From: JALSRD01 sp964476595
GTDB taxonomy: Bacteria; Desulfobacterota; Desulfobacteria; Desulfobacterales; JALSRD01
Assembly (NCBI GenBank): GCA_964476595.1
Contig: CAYZCL010000064.1
Location: 1-64,000, forward strand
DNA length: 64,000 nt
Direction: 5' to 3'
The position numbers and the translations under genes were made by a program. Positions 33,186 through 42,312 of the stretch are shown piece after piece. The notes below the pieces were generated by a model. The model was not told the DNA's origin, made no database searches, and worked only from the letters and a program-made list of their open reading frames with translations. The stretch's first letter is position 1; each line of letters starts with the position of its first letter.

Positions 33186-35939
33186 ATGCCGAATGGTTGG
33201 TCGATAAGCCGGTCCGCTGTAATCTGGTTTTTTGTTCTCTTTTTCTGTGTCGGCTGCAGCCGGGAGGAGGAAAAGGGTCCATCCGAAAACAAAGCAGCAA
33301 CGGCCCGTGCTCCCGCGGTTTCGGTGGTCTCGACCTATCCCCAAGATGGCGGCACCCTGCGGCGACTGGACCACCCCCTGTATGTCACGTTCAGTGCCCC
33401 GCTCCGGCCGGAGCAGCTGACGGCCTCGCTTGTTCCGAATTGCGGCCCGCTGAAGCTCCACTGGCAGAAGCAGGGACAGCAGGTGATGCTTGAGCATACA
33501 CATCCCTTTGCGCCAGATAGGCAGTACACCCTCTTCCTGACCCTGCAACCTGCAGGAAACAGAAAACAGATACGGTTTACGGCCTTCGGTCCCTCCAGCC
33601 TCGCGCTCATAGATGACGCGCAACAGAAAGGAAGCATAGATAAAAACAGTGCCTGGACCTTTCGTTTTCAGCGCCTTTTTGAACCGGATAAACTTCCCGA
33701 GCGGTTTCGCAGTCCCACGCCCATGCCGGATGCTGACGAGATGGTGCGCAGGTACATGCGGGTAAAGCCGGAGCTCGATCCGGCCGTGGCCAGACAACTG
33801 GATCGTTATCTCAAACGTCCAGATGATCCCGAGAGCTTTTTTTTCAGCCGGTTCGCCGATGCCGGCCAGGGCCGCGGCATTCTGCAACTCGGCCCTGACA
33901 AGGCATTTGCGGACGGAAGGAGTGATCGTCCCATCCTTCTTTTCCACACCGACTGCAGCAGTGCACCTATCAGGGTCTGGGCACCGAAACACAGAAAGGC
34001 CGATGCCATCCGTGCCAGGAAGAAAATTGATGGCAGGGATATATACAACACCTTCAAAACGCTGCTGGGCAGGGTGCCACTTGATGACAGTGGTGATCAT
34101 CCCAATGGAGGTGATGGTCGTCTGGATATCTATATGCTCCCCACCGGACAGGTGGGAAAGGACGCCTCTGGGGTCTGCATTTCCGCCGGGAGAGGGCGTC
34201 AGTGCCCGGCCTATATTTTCATCAACTGGCACCTGGTCGGTGATGATCTGACAACCACCCTGGCCCACGAAGTGTTTCATGCCTTCCAGTACAGTTTCGA
34301 TGTCTTTGAGGATCTCTGGTGGATGGAGGGAACGGCTGTCTGGTCCGAAGACCTCATCGTGAAAGACTGGAACGGAGAATGGGATTACCTGGGTGAGGTT
34401 TTTCTCCGGCCGAGGTTTCGAATGGAGCCGATTACAGAAGATGAAAGCCTGCACGAGTATGGTATCTATCTTTTTCCCTATTACCTCAGCCAGCAGCACG
34501 GGAAACAGATTGTTGCCGAGATCTGGAAAAACTGCGTCGATAAAAACAGCTTGGATGCCATCGATGCCGTGCTGGACTTTGACGACGCGTTCAAGGAGTT
34601 CGTCCTCTTTAATATGGATTACGGCGCATACGAGGGAAGGTACAAGGACGTCAACGGACCTTTGCCTCTCTTTGAATACCATGACGTTAAGGAGATAGAT
34701 CTCGATTCAACGGATAAGGAACTGCTTGACCAGGGCAGGCACGAAACCATTACCTTGCCGAATCTGGGCGCGGTGTATGTAGAGATCTATAATCTGCTGG
34801 AAGCCCGCAAAACTCCCCTTGTCCGTTTCAATCTCAAGCAGTTGGCGAAAAATAAGGATCTCACGGTGCAGGCGCTGATCGATCCGGCGGAAGGGGGCCG
34901 CTACGAGGATTGGACCGGTGCGGAGGAAAAGACGTTCTGCATCAATCGTGACAGTGAGTCTTTTGCCACCATTGCCCTGGTGATAGCCAACAAGCACCGC
35001 CGGTTTGTTTTTGAACCGGAGCTCGTCATAAAAGTCGGCGCCTATGGATGCACGGAAAAAAGCGGTTCGGCCACCGTGACGGCAATACTCAGTGAAACAT
35101 CGACAACCCGTCGGGAATACCATTGGCCGAACGGGAATATTGACCGCAATCAAAGCGAGGAAACATCAAAAATCGAGGCCACCGTTCAGCTCGATCTTGA
35201 ACTTGAGGATTCCAGTATTGAGCAGGTCACCAACGCCAAGACGGAAATCTATTCCGTCAGGCATGCCAGCATCAAGTCATTTACCCAGCGCAGTCAGGCC
35301 ACCTCCAGCGATTACTCGTATTCTGCGGAAGGTCACTGTGGTACGGATCACCGGATCCATACCCGGAGCCTACCACCCGTTACTCCGAAACTTGAGTATG
35401 ACCACTCTCTGACCATCACCTACGACCTGGATACTGGTCATGCGCAATGGGTCAGTCTTCCTGTCCTGGCAATCCGTTTTGAGGGAAGAGAAAAAACGGA
35501 GACCCGGATCACCGGGTGTGGCAACGACAGTCAGGAGACCCGGATCCTCAACATTTCCGATGTGCGCTTTCCCCTTGGACCGCGGAATGTTCCGACATCG
35601 GAAGAAGTGGCGATCACGGCAAAACCCGAGTTGCGTGAGATCAAGCAGATTGCCGAGGAGATGCAGTCGCTTGCCGGGAAGGCACAGGGGATGAACCACG
35701 AAGAGATCGGAAAATTCGTGGAAGCGTTTGAAAAACGTCACGATATGGAGAAACTCGCATCAGGGCTGGTGAAAAAAGTGGTCAGTCCCGATCTCAAGGT
35801 TCAAGGAGGGGACGGCAAGAAAAATCTCCGGGGTGGCGGCAGCAGGAGCGAGCAGACGGCTATACCCAACGGCCACCGCCAGACACGGTATGAACTGAAA
35901 TGGCAGATTCATCTTCGAGGCGAGACCGGAGGGAACTGA
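33186..35939 (+). CDS. Large lipoprotein with Ig-like domain and gluzincin-type metalloprotease site
   Basis: A 917-residue exported protein. The N-terminal hydrophobic stretch ends FFCVGCSREEE, a lipobox-like motif. Next comes an Ig-like region (STYPQDGGTLRRLDHPLYVTFSAPL). The catalytic site is AHEVFHAFQYSF (HExxH, His361 and His365) with a candidate third ligand, Glu381 in WWMEGTAVW, 16 residues later: a gluzincin arrangement. The long C-terminal region reads like beta-structure ending in a helix (EIKQIAEEMQSLAGKAQG). GGGGAGGGG precedes the ATG at 33186. GC content is lower than around it, and it has no operon partners, suggesting transfer. Substrate unknown. Confidence 0.75.
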   Translation: MPNGWSISRSAVIWFFVLFFCVGCSREEEKGPSENKAATARAPAVSVVSTYPQDGGTLRRLDHPLYVTFSAPLRPEQLTASLVPNCGPLKLHWQKQGQQVMLEHTHPFAPDRQYTLFLTLQPAGNRKQIRFTAFGPSSLALIDDAQQKGSIDKNSAWTFRFQRLFEPDKLPERFRSPTPMPDADEMVRRYMRVKPELDPAVARQLDRYLKRPDDPESFFFSRFADAGQGRGILQLGPDKAFADGRSDRPILLFHTDCSSAPIRVWAPKHRKADAIRARKKIDGRDIYNTFKTLLGRVPLDDSGDHPNGGDGRLDIYMLPTGQVGKDASGVCISAGRGRQCPAYIFINWHLVGDDLTTTLAHEVFHAFQYSFDVFEDLWWMEGTAVWSEDLIVKDWNGEWDYLGEVFLRPRFRMEPITEDESLHEYGIYLFPYYLSQQHGKQIVAEIWKNCVDKNSLDAIDAVLDFDDAFKEFVLFNMDYGAYEGRYKDVNGPLPLFEYHDVKEIDLDSTDKELLDQGRHETITLPNLGAVYVEIYNLLEARKTPLVRFNLKQLAKNKDLTVQALIDPAEGGRYEDWTGAEEKTFCINRDSESFATIALVIANKHRRFVFEPELVIKVGAYGCTEKSGSATVTAILSETSTTRREYHWPNGNIDRNQSEETSKIEATVQLDLELEDSSIEQVTNAKTEIYSVRHASIKSFTQRSQATSSDYSYSAEGHCGTDHRIHTRSLPPVTPKLEYDHSLTITYDLDTGHAQWVSLPVLAIRFEGREKTETRITGCGNDSQETRILNISDVRFPLGPRNVPTSEEVAITAKPELREIKQIAEEMQSLAGKAQGMNHEEIGKFVEAFEKRHDMEKLASGLVKKVVSPDLKVQGGDGKKNLRGGGSRSEQTAIPNGHRQTRYELKWQIHLRGETGGN

Positions 35940-36231
35940 CAACCCATTCGCGTGCCGCGGAGACTAAAAAACATCCCATAAGTTCCGGCACAACGCCGGC
36001 TTCAGCCAAGTTCACTCCTGCTGGAACCGATATGCCACCATCCGGACAGAAATAGCGCAGTGGCGCGATGAGATCCCCGGCCCGGCAAAGCGCGCGCCGG
36101 ATCAGCTCGGTGCCACCTACCGCGCGTGAATGCAGGCCACGTCGCGCAGCAGCACAACGTCCGCCCCATCCAACACCGGCGGGATACCTGTGACGACGCC
36201 GGAGAGAATGCCTGCCCTCAATAGAATGGTC
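35940..36231. other. Intergenic stretch with possible decayed minus-strand coding sequence
   Basis: About 290 bases between convergent genes. Directly after the BKACE stop, the minus strand reads a peptide-like stretch (GILSGVVTGIPPVLDGADVV), then after a frame change at about 36120 another (GDLIAPLRYFCPDGGISV). The pieces could be a broken gene but have no recognised family. Confidence 0.25.
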
Positions 36232-37158
36232 TCAGAAGCCCACTTTGTCGATGCCCTTGAGGTCAAGGATCCGGCGGGCCTCGTCTGGCGTGGCCGGCTC
36301 CAGGCCGTGCTCGCGGGCGATGCGCACGATCTTTTCCACCTGCTCGCCGCTGCTTTTGGCCATGGCACCTTTTTCCAGATACAGGTTGTCCTCCAGGCCT
36401 ACGCGCACGTTCCCGCCCATGAGCAGCGCCAGGTTGCACATGCGGAACTGGTGCCGGCCGGCGGCGCACACCGACCACACGAAATTGTCGCCCAGCAGTT
36501 CGCGGGCGGAGTTGTACAGGAACACCAGGTTGTTGACCGTGGCCTGCATGCCGCCCAGGATGCCCAGCACGAACTGCAGGTAGACGGGCGGCTGAACGTG
36601 CCCCTTGCCGATCAGGTATGCCAGGTTGCTGAGCATGCCGGCGTCGTAGATCTCGAACTCCGGCCGGGTGCCCTGCTTGCGAAAAAAGCCGGAAAACTCG
36701 CGCAGGGTCTTGAAGGTGTTGGGAAAGATGAAGTCTTCGCTCATCTGCAGGTACTGGGGCTCCCAGTCGAATTTGAATTCCTTTATCTTGTCGAGCACCG
36801 GAAAGAGGGCAAAGTTCAGCGAGCCGGCGTTGAGCGAGGCCAGTTCGGGGCTGTAGGTCTTGACCACCGCCACGCGCTGCTCTACGGTCATGCCGAAACC
36901 GCCGCCGGTGGTGGTGCAGATGACCACGTTGCAGCGCTCCTTGATGCCCGACAGGATCTCGCCGAAAAGCTTGCTGTCGGCCGAGGGCATGCCGGTTTCG
37001 GGGTCGCGGGCGTGCACGTGCACCACCGCGGCGCCAGCCTCGAAGGCACGCCGGGCCTCGTCGACGATCTCCTGCGGCGTGATGGGCAGGTGGGGCGACA
37101 TGGTGGGGGTGTGAATGGCGCCGGTGAGCGCCGCCGTAACGATGATTTTGTCTTTCAT
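36232..37158 (-). CDS. Beta-keto acid cleavage enzyme (BKACE, DUF849)
   Basis: A 308-residue TIM-barrel protein of the BKACE family, which exchanges a beta-keto acid with acetyl-CoA to give acetoacetate and an acyl-CoA. It begins KIIVTAALTGAIHTPTMSPHLP, with the metal pair in AAVVHVHARDPETG and TTGGGFGMT, then SLNFALFP. The C-terminal half has WSVCAAGRHQF and VRVGLEDNLYL, with the catalytic Glu. It is the last gene after a TRAP transporter and a cyclase-family gene on the same strand, implying that the transported substrate becomes a beta-keto acid. The precise substrate is unknown. Confidence 0.9.
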   Translation of the reverse strand: MKDKIIVTAALTGAIHTPTMSPHLPITPQEIVDEARRAFEAGAAVVHVHARDPETGMPSADSKLFGEILSGIKERCNVVICTTTGGGFGMTVEQRVAVVKTYSPELASLNAGSLNFALFPVLDKIKEFKFDWEPQYLQMSEDFIFPNTFKTLREFSGFFRKQGTRPEFEIYDAGMLSNLAYLIGKGHVQPPVYLQFVLGILGGMQATVNNLVFLYNSARELLGDNFVWSVCAAGRHQFRMCNLALLMGGNVRVGLEDNLYLEKGAMAKSSGEQVEKIVRIAREHGLEPATPDEARRILDLKGIDKVGF

Positions 37159-37227
37159 CTCTGCTCCTTTGCGTGTTTTCCAGGTTGTCGCGTTTCTCCC
37201 GGCGGACCGCTCGGCCGACCCGCCGTT

Positions 37228-38544
37228 TTACCTTACCAGCACCAGGCTGATGCCGGGGAAGACGACCACCAGCACCAGCACCGCGATCATGATCAGCACG
37301 TAGGGAAAGGCCCCGGCGAAGACATCGTTCAGGGTGATGCTCTGGTCGTCCAGGGTCGATTTGACCACGTAGGCCGCGATGCCCAGTGGCGGCGTGATCA
37401 GGCCCACCTCGATGGCGATGACCGTCACCAGGCCGAACCAGACGAAATTCACGCCCAGGTCGTGCATGATGGGGTAGATCAGGGGCACCGTGATCATCAT
37501 GATGGAGGTGGAGTCCAGGATGGTACCCATGAGCAGCACGATCACCAGGTAGATGGCCAGGATGGCGTACAGTCCCATGCCGGACGCGGTGATCCAGGCG
37601 GCGATGAAGCCGGTGATGCCCGAGAGCGCCAGCATGCGGCCGTATATGTTGGCGGCAATCAGCAGGAAGAGGATGGCCACCGTTACATGGCCCGTTTCGG
37701 TGAGCACCTGCCACAGCTTGGCGCGGCTGAGCTGCCGCTTTCCCAGGGCCAGCAGCAGGGCCCCCAGCGCGCCCACGGCCCCGGACTCGGTGGGCGTGAA
37801 CCAGCCGGCGTAGATGCCGCCCAGCACCAGGGCTACCAGCAGCACAACGGGCGTCAGTTTCCACAGGGCCCGGCCCACGGTCATCCGGGCAACGGCGTCC
37901 GTGCCGCGGGCGTCGACACGCCCGACGTAGTCGGGAAAGCGCCAGGCCATCAGCAGAATCAGGCCGCAGTAGGCCGCCGACAGCAGGATACCCGGCAGGA
38001 TGCCGGCCTTGAACAGGTCGCCGATGGAGGTCTCGGTGAGCACGCCGAAGAGGATCAGCAGCAGGCTGGGCGGGATCAGCATGCCCAGCACCGACGACCC
38101 CGTGACGACTCCCACGGCGAAGCGCGGCCGGTGCCCCAGCCGGATCATCTCGGGCACGGCCACCTTGGTGAACACGGCCGCCGAGGCGATGGAGATGCCG
38201 GTCACGGCAGCGAAGATCGCGTTGGCGGCCACGGTGGAGATGCCCAGGCCGCCGCGCACCCCCCGAAACAGACGGTTGGCCACGTCGAAGGTGTCCTTGC
38301 CGATGCCCGACACCGAGATCAGCAGCCCCATGAGCACGAACAGGGGCACCACGCCGAAGATGTATCCCGAGATGCTGTCCGAGGCCGCCAGCGCCAGCAA
38401 CTTGGTGGCCACGGTCCAGTTGCCCCGGATCAGCCAGGTGCCTACCAGCGACAGCAGCATCAGGGCCACCGAAACGTGCATGCCGGCGTAAATCAGGAAA
38501 AGAATGCCGAAAATCGACAGCAGGCCGATCTGGATGTCGGTCAT
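37228..38544 (-). CDS. TRAP transporter large permease (DctM class)
   Basis: A 438-residue inner-membrane protein with about 12 hydrophobic segments, the transport channel of a tripartite ATP-independent periplasmic (TRAP) system. Characteristic stretches are GMHVSVALMLLSLVGTWLIRG and VGVVTGSSVLGMLIPPSLLLILFG, and near the C-terminus GLITPPLGIAAYVV. The chosen ATG reads MTDIQIGLLSIFG and overlaps the small permease gene's stop by 4 bases (ATGA). Works with the small permease and the DctP-type protein upstream. Confidence 0.93.
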   Translation of the reverse strand: MTDIQIGLLSIFGILFLIYAGMHVSVALMLLSLVGTWLIRGNWTVATKLLALAASDSISGYIFGVVPLFVLMGLLISVSGIGKDTFDVANRLFRGVRGGLGISTVAANAIFAAVTGISIASAAVFTKVAVPEMIRLGHRPRFAVGVVTGSSVLGMLIPPSLLLILFGVLTETSIGDLFKAGILPGILLSAAYCGLILLMAWRFPDYVGRVDARGTDAVARMTVGRALWKLTPVVLLVALVLGGIYAGWFTPTESGAVGALGALLLALGKRQLSRAKLWQVLTETGHVTVAILFLLIAANIYGRMLALSGITGFIAAWITASGMGLYAILAIYLVIVLLMGTILDSTSIMMITVPLIYPIMHDLGVNFVWFGLVTVIAIEVGLITPPLGIAAYVVKSTLDDQSITLNDVFAGAFPYVLIMIAVLVLVVVFPGISLVLVR

Positions 38545-39122
38545 GGCCGGCCTCCATCGTTTTCGGCGCCGGCGGCCCCGCTTCCGGACATTTTCCGGAA
38601 GCTGCCCGCGGCCATCAGGGCAAACTGGACGGCGCCGGCGGCGCAACCGGCCAGGATGATCAGCCGCACCGGCCACACCGGCGCCATGAAGTCGCCCTCG
38701 GCTCCCACGTACTCACCGATGCGCCAGGCCTTGGTGAACATGGGCAGGCTGCTTTTAAACAAAATGACCATCAGCCCGGCGCCCACCAGGCAGTACAGTC
38801 CCTCCAGGAAGTGCCCCACGCCGGGGTGGCGGTGCCGCAGCCAGTCGAGCACGATGTCCGAGCGCGTCAGGCGCCCCACCCGGATGGTGTGCGCGATCTG
38901 CAGAAATACGCAGGCCACGATGGACAGGGCCACGATCTCGGGCACGCCGCGCAGCGGGTGGTTGAACAGGGCGCGGCCGCCGATGTCCAGGTTGATGATC
39001 ACCAGCAGCACAAACACCCAGGCCGTGCCGATGCTGTTCATGACCGACGTGAGCGCTCCGAAGGAAAAGCGTCTCTTCCGGTCGTTGCCGTCCAAGGCGG
39101 TTTTGTCGGCTTCGGGCTGCAC
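38541..39122 (-). CDS. TRAP transporter small permease (DctQ class)
   Basis: A 193-residue protein with four predicted membrane helices (about residues 28-48, 62-80, 105-128 and 150-170), matching the DctQ-class subunit. Family features include the loop GRALFNHPLRGVPEIVALSIVACVFLQIAHTIR with the G(R)xxxN pattern. It bridges to the large permease through a 4-base ATGA overlap and lies three bases downstream of the substrate-binding gene's stop. Confidence 0.92.
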   Translation of the reverse strand: MQPEADKTALDGNDRKRRFSFGALTSVMNSIGTAWVFVLLVIINLDIGGRALFNHPLRGVPEIVALSIVACVFLQIAHTIRVGRLTRSDIVLDWLRHRHPGVGHFLEGLYCLVGAGLMVILFKSSLPMFTKAWRIGEYVGAEGDFMAPVWPVRLIILAGCAAGAVQFALMAAGSFRKMSGSGAAGAENDGGRP

Positions 39123-39125
39123 GTG

Positions 39126-40196
39126 TCAGCGGTCCCAGTCCCGCGCCAGCTGCACGCCGCGCTTTCGCAGCCCGTCCAGGTAGCCCTTGAGCACGGCTTT
39201 TCCGGGAAGACCCTTTTTCTCCATGGCCGCGGCCCATTGCATGGGCACGTTGGGCAGCTTGTCGGCCCAGCGCCTGCGCTCGGCCTGGGACAGGGTGACC
39301 ACCCTGGCGCCGTGCTGCTGCATGGTCTGCATGGCCTTGGCGGCACGGGCGGCCTGGGCCTCGGCGAGCTTCCGGGTGTACTGACGGCCGACCTCCAGAA
39401 AGATCTTCTGGATCCCGGGCGGAAATGCGTCGAAGACGTCCTTGTTGATGCTCAGGCCACCGGCGAACTGGGAACCGAAATTCACCATGCAGATGTAAGG
39501 CGCCACCTCGTAGACCTTGATGGCGGCCGCCGCCGTCATGAACGTCAAGGTGCCCTCGAATACGCCGGTCTTGATGCCGTTGTAGTATTCGTTCAGGTTC
39601 GAGGCCACCGGTACGCCGCCGGTGCCCTTGAGCCAGTTGGCCGACGGCCCGGGCGCGGCGATCTTGTGCCCCTTGACGTCATCGACGGTCTTGACGGGAA
39701 AGCTGGTCAGCAGGCCGTAGGTGTCCAGGGCCGCCCCGCCGAGGTAAACCTGGTTGTGACTTGTCCACTCCCTGGCCATGGCCGGGATCTTGGCCTGCAG
39801 CTCACCGATGATGTCCACCACCTGGAAGATGTTGTCGGTGCCGAAAGGCGTCATGTAAGTCACGTTGTGCAGGGGCATCTTGGAGGCCTCGAAGATGGTG
39901 CCCACAAAACCCATGTCCGCGATGCCGTCCTCGATGGCTTCCAGAACCCCGCCGATTTTGGCTACCGTGCCGCCGTATGCCTGGTTCCAGACGATCTTAT
40001 CCTTACCGCCGGCCGCCTCCAGGCGCTTGTTGACCTCGGGAATGAAAAAGTCCCGGCAGAGGGTCACCCATAAAAAGATGGGCGGGTGGCCGGCAACCAC
40101 CGTGATTTTGTAAGTCTTGGCACTCGCCGATCCCAGGGGCGCGCCCCAGATCAGGGCCGCCGATACAACTGCCAGCATTGCTCTTTTGAAAATCAC
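39126..40196 (-). CDS. TRAP transporter substrate-binding protein (DctP class)
   Basis: A 356-residue periplasmic binding protein. Signal peptide RAMLAVVSAALIWGAPLGSASAK, then YKITVVAGHPP at the mature start. The core includes a DMGFVGTIFEASKMPL helix and DVFDAFPPGIQKIFLEVG, family-type regions. The start is the GTG at 40196, with AGGAGG seven bases before it; the frame stays open upstream but runs antisense to nothing recognisable. The binding Arg usually found in DctP cannot be located with certainty. Followed after three bases by the small permease. Confidence 0.9.
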   Translation of the reverse strand: MIFKRAMLAVVSAALIWGAPLGSASAKTYKITVVAGHPPIFLWVTLCRDFFIPEVNKRLEAAGGKDKIVWNQAYGGTVAKIGGVLEAIEDGIADMGFVGTIFEASKMPLHNVTYMTPFGTDNIFQVVDIIGELQAKIPAMAREWTSHNQVYLGGAALDTYGLLTSFPVKTVDDVKGHKIAAPGPSANWLKGTGGVPVASNLNEYYNGIKTGVFEGTLTFMTAAAAIKVYEVAPYICMVNFGSQFAGGLSINKDVFDAFPPGIQKIFLEVGRQYTRKLAEAQAARAAKAMQTMQQHGARVVTLSQAERRRWADKLPNVPMQWAAAMEKKGLPGKAVLKGYLDGLRKRGVQLARDWDR

Positions 40197-40318
40197 TGTC
40201 TTCCTCCTCTTGTTGTGCAATGGTGCGGTGCGGGGTGCCGCCGCCCCGCGTGGACACGGGTAACACGTCCCGCCGGCGACGGCGGACGCGGCTTCAATCG
40301 GACGGACAGCACACCGGT

Positions 40319-41104
40319 TCAGGACTCGTCCACGATGGCCACCGGACGGGTCCAGCCGGCGCTGGCGCCCTTGATTTTCACGGGAAAGCAGCAGACCGTG
40401 AAGCCGAAGGGCCTGCCGATGGCGTCCAGGTTGGCCATCTTCTCCATATGGCAGTAACCGATTTCGATGCCGGCGAAGTGGGCCTCCCAGATCACCTTGG
40501 GGTCGCCGTTCTGCTGGAAATCCCTGGCCTGGAAGGGCAGGGGGCGGTCCCAGCTCCAGGCGTCGATGCCCACCACCTTGACGCCCTTCTCGGTCAGGAA
40601 AAGGGTGCTCTCGCGGTCCATGCCGGCGCCCTTGACCAGGTACTGCTCGGTGCCCCAGGCCCGGTCGGCGCCGGTCTGGATGAGCACGATGTCCAGGGGC
40701 TTGATCTCGTAGCCGATGCGGTCCAGCTCCCCGCGCAGGTCGTCGACGGTGATGCGCTCGCCGTCGGCCTTGTGCCGGAAATCCAGCACCACGCCGTCGC
40801 TGAAGCACCACGCCAGGGGGATTTCGTCGATGGTCAGCGCCGGCTGCCCGCCGTCCATGGTGGGGTGGTAGTGATAGGGCGCGTCCAGGTGCGTGCCGGA
40901 GTGGGTGGTGAGGTGCACGAACTCCACGGCCCATCCCAGGCCGCCGGGGAGCTGCTCTTTCTTGACGCCCGGGTAGAATTCCTTCATCTGTTCGGCGCCC
41001 ATCTCGTGATTCACGTAGTCGATTTTGGGGATCATCATGGGCGGGTCGCTGGGAAGATCGGGTTCGATACTGATGCTCAGGTCGACGAAGCGTCTGGATG
41101 CCAT
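40319..41104 (-). CDS. Cyclase-family hydrolase (kynurenine formamidase-like)
   Basis: A 261-residue metal-dependent hydrolase of the cyclase/formamidase fold. It begins VDLSISIEPDLPSDPPMM and carries the HxGTHxDxPxH metal motif as LTTHSGTHLDAPYHYHP near residue 90. Late segments include VVGIDAWSWDRPL and FTVCCFPVKIKGASAGWTRPVAIV. AGGAGG lies seven bases before the ATG at 41104. It starts a five-gene run with the TRAP genes and BKACE, and probably opens a ring, amide or lactone in the substrate. Distinction from true kynurenine formamidase is not possible from sequence. Confidence 0.85.
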   Translation of the reverse strand: MASRRFVDLSISIEPDLPSDPPMMIPKIDYVNHEMGAEQMKEFYPGVKKEQLPGGLGWAVEFVHLTTHSGTHLDAPYHYHPTMDGGQPALTIDEIPLAWCFSDGVVLDFRHKADGERITVDDLRGELDRIGYEIKPLDIVLIQTGADRAWGTEQYLVKGAGMDRESTLFLTEKGVKVVGIDAWSWDRPLPFQARDFQQNGDPKVIWEAHFAGIEIGYCHMEKMANLDAIGRPFGFTVCCFPVKIKGASAGWTRPVAIVDES

Positions 41105-41172
41105 AGCGGGTTCCTCCTGCTGGGTGATGTAAAGGCCGGTGCCCCGGCTTGCGGCGGCGATCGCCGCAGACC

Positions 41173-41202
41173 AACCTACACAACCGGGCTCGGGCGTGTC
41201 AA
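41173..41202 (-). promoter_or_regulatory. Candidate promoter and palindrome upstream of cyclase/TRAP run
   Basis: On the minus strand a consensus TTGACA (41202-41197) is followed after 18 bases by TAGGTT (41178-41173). Just downstream, 41154-41167 form a perfect 14-bp palindrome, GCGGCGATCGCCGC, that could be an operator between promoter and start codon. Pattern match only. Confidence 0.4.
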
Positions 41203-41292
41203 TCTCGCACCGGGCCACGGCCGCAAAAAGATATTGTAATCTGGCCGCGATCAGCGTAAAAATCGGGTAAACGCAAGGTAGCAAGGTGTTTC

Positions 41293-42288
41293 ATGAGACG
41301 AATTTCCAGCGGGCGCCTGGAGCGCTTCTACCAGCAGTTCAACGGCAACGACAACGTCCTCATCCTGATCAATGCCGACCCGGACGCCATCGCCAGCGCC
41401 ATGGCCGTCAAACGCCTGCTGTGGCGCAAGGCGGCCGCCGTGAGCATCGCCAGCATCAACGTCATCAAGCGGCCCGACAACCTGGCCATGGTGAGCCTGC
41501 TGAAGGTCGACCTGCGGCACCTGGCCGACGTGGAGACCGAGCACTTCACCCGTTTCGTGATCGTGGACTCCCAACCGGACCACAACCCGCTGTTCGCCCC
41601 CTACGACTACTGCGCCATCATCGACCACCACCCGGACTCGGGGGTCGAGGCGCCCTTCCGGGACATCCGGCCGCAATACGGCGCCACGGCCACCATCCTC
41701 ACCGAGTACCTGCGGGCGGCCAAGATCAAGCCTTCGGTCAAACTGGCCACGGGCCTGTTTCACGCCATCCAGACCGACACCGACAACTTCAAGCGCCAGG
41801 CGCTGCTGGAGGACATCCAGGCCTTCCAGTTCCTGTTCCGCCACGCCAACATGTACCTGGCCAACAAGATCAACCAGAGCGAACTGCGGGCCGATTTCCT
41901 GCGTTACTTCCGCATCGCCCTGGAAAACCGCCGGCTCTACAAGGGTCGCATGCTGGTGCACCTGGGCCCCGTGCCCTCACCGGACGTCTGCGTGCTGGTG
42001 GCCGACTTTTTCATGCGCGTCAACTCGGTGAAGTGGAGCATCGTCTCGGGCCTCTACGACCGCCGCCTGATCATCATTTTCCGCAACGACGGCATCGGCA
42101 AAAACGCCGGCAAGGTGGCCAGCCAGAGTTTCGGCCACATCGGCTCGGCCGGCGGGCACAAGAGCATGGCCCGCGCCGAGATCCCCCTTTCGGCGCTCAA
42201 GGCCCAGGACATCGACACCCAGGACGAACGGCAGGTGGCCCGCTGGATCCGGGGCCAGCTCAGGCACCGCGTGGTCAAGATGAAATAG
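41293..42288 (+). CDS. DHH/DHHA1-family phosphoesterase (NrnA-like)
   Basis: A 331-residue phosphoesterase. DHH motifs in order: VLILINADPDAIASA near residue 25, VIVDSQPDHNP near 80, then AIIDHHPDSGV near 105. The C-terminal DHHA1 part has GSAGGHKSMARAEIPLS. Related enzymes degrade nanoRNA, cyclic dinucleotides or phosphoadenosine. The N-terminal Asn replaces the common His/Gly in the first motif. Lies 24 bases before the metallo-hydrolase gene, probably the same transcript. Exact substrate uncertain. Confidence 0.87.
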   Translation: MRRISSGRLERFYQQFNGNDNVLILINADPDAIASAMAVKRLLWRKAAAVSIASINVIKRPDNLAMVSLLKVDLRHLADVETEHFTRFVIVDSQPDHNPLFAPYDYCAIIDHHPDSGVEAPFRDIRPQYGATATILTEYLRAAKIKPSVKLATGLFHAIQTDTDNFKRQALLEDIQAFQFLFRHANMYLANKINQSELRADFLRYFRIALENRRLYKGRMLVHLGPVPSPDVCVLVADFFMRVNSVKWSIVSGLYDRRLIIIFRNDGIGKNAGKVASQSFGHIGSAGGHKSMARAEIPLSALKAQDIDTQDERQVARWIRGQLRHRVVKMK

Positions 42289-42312
42289 CGCCGGTCGGAC
42301 CGAACAACCACG

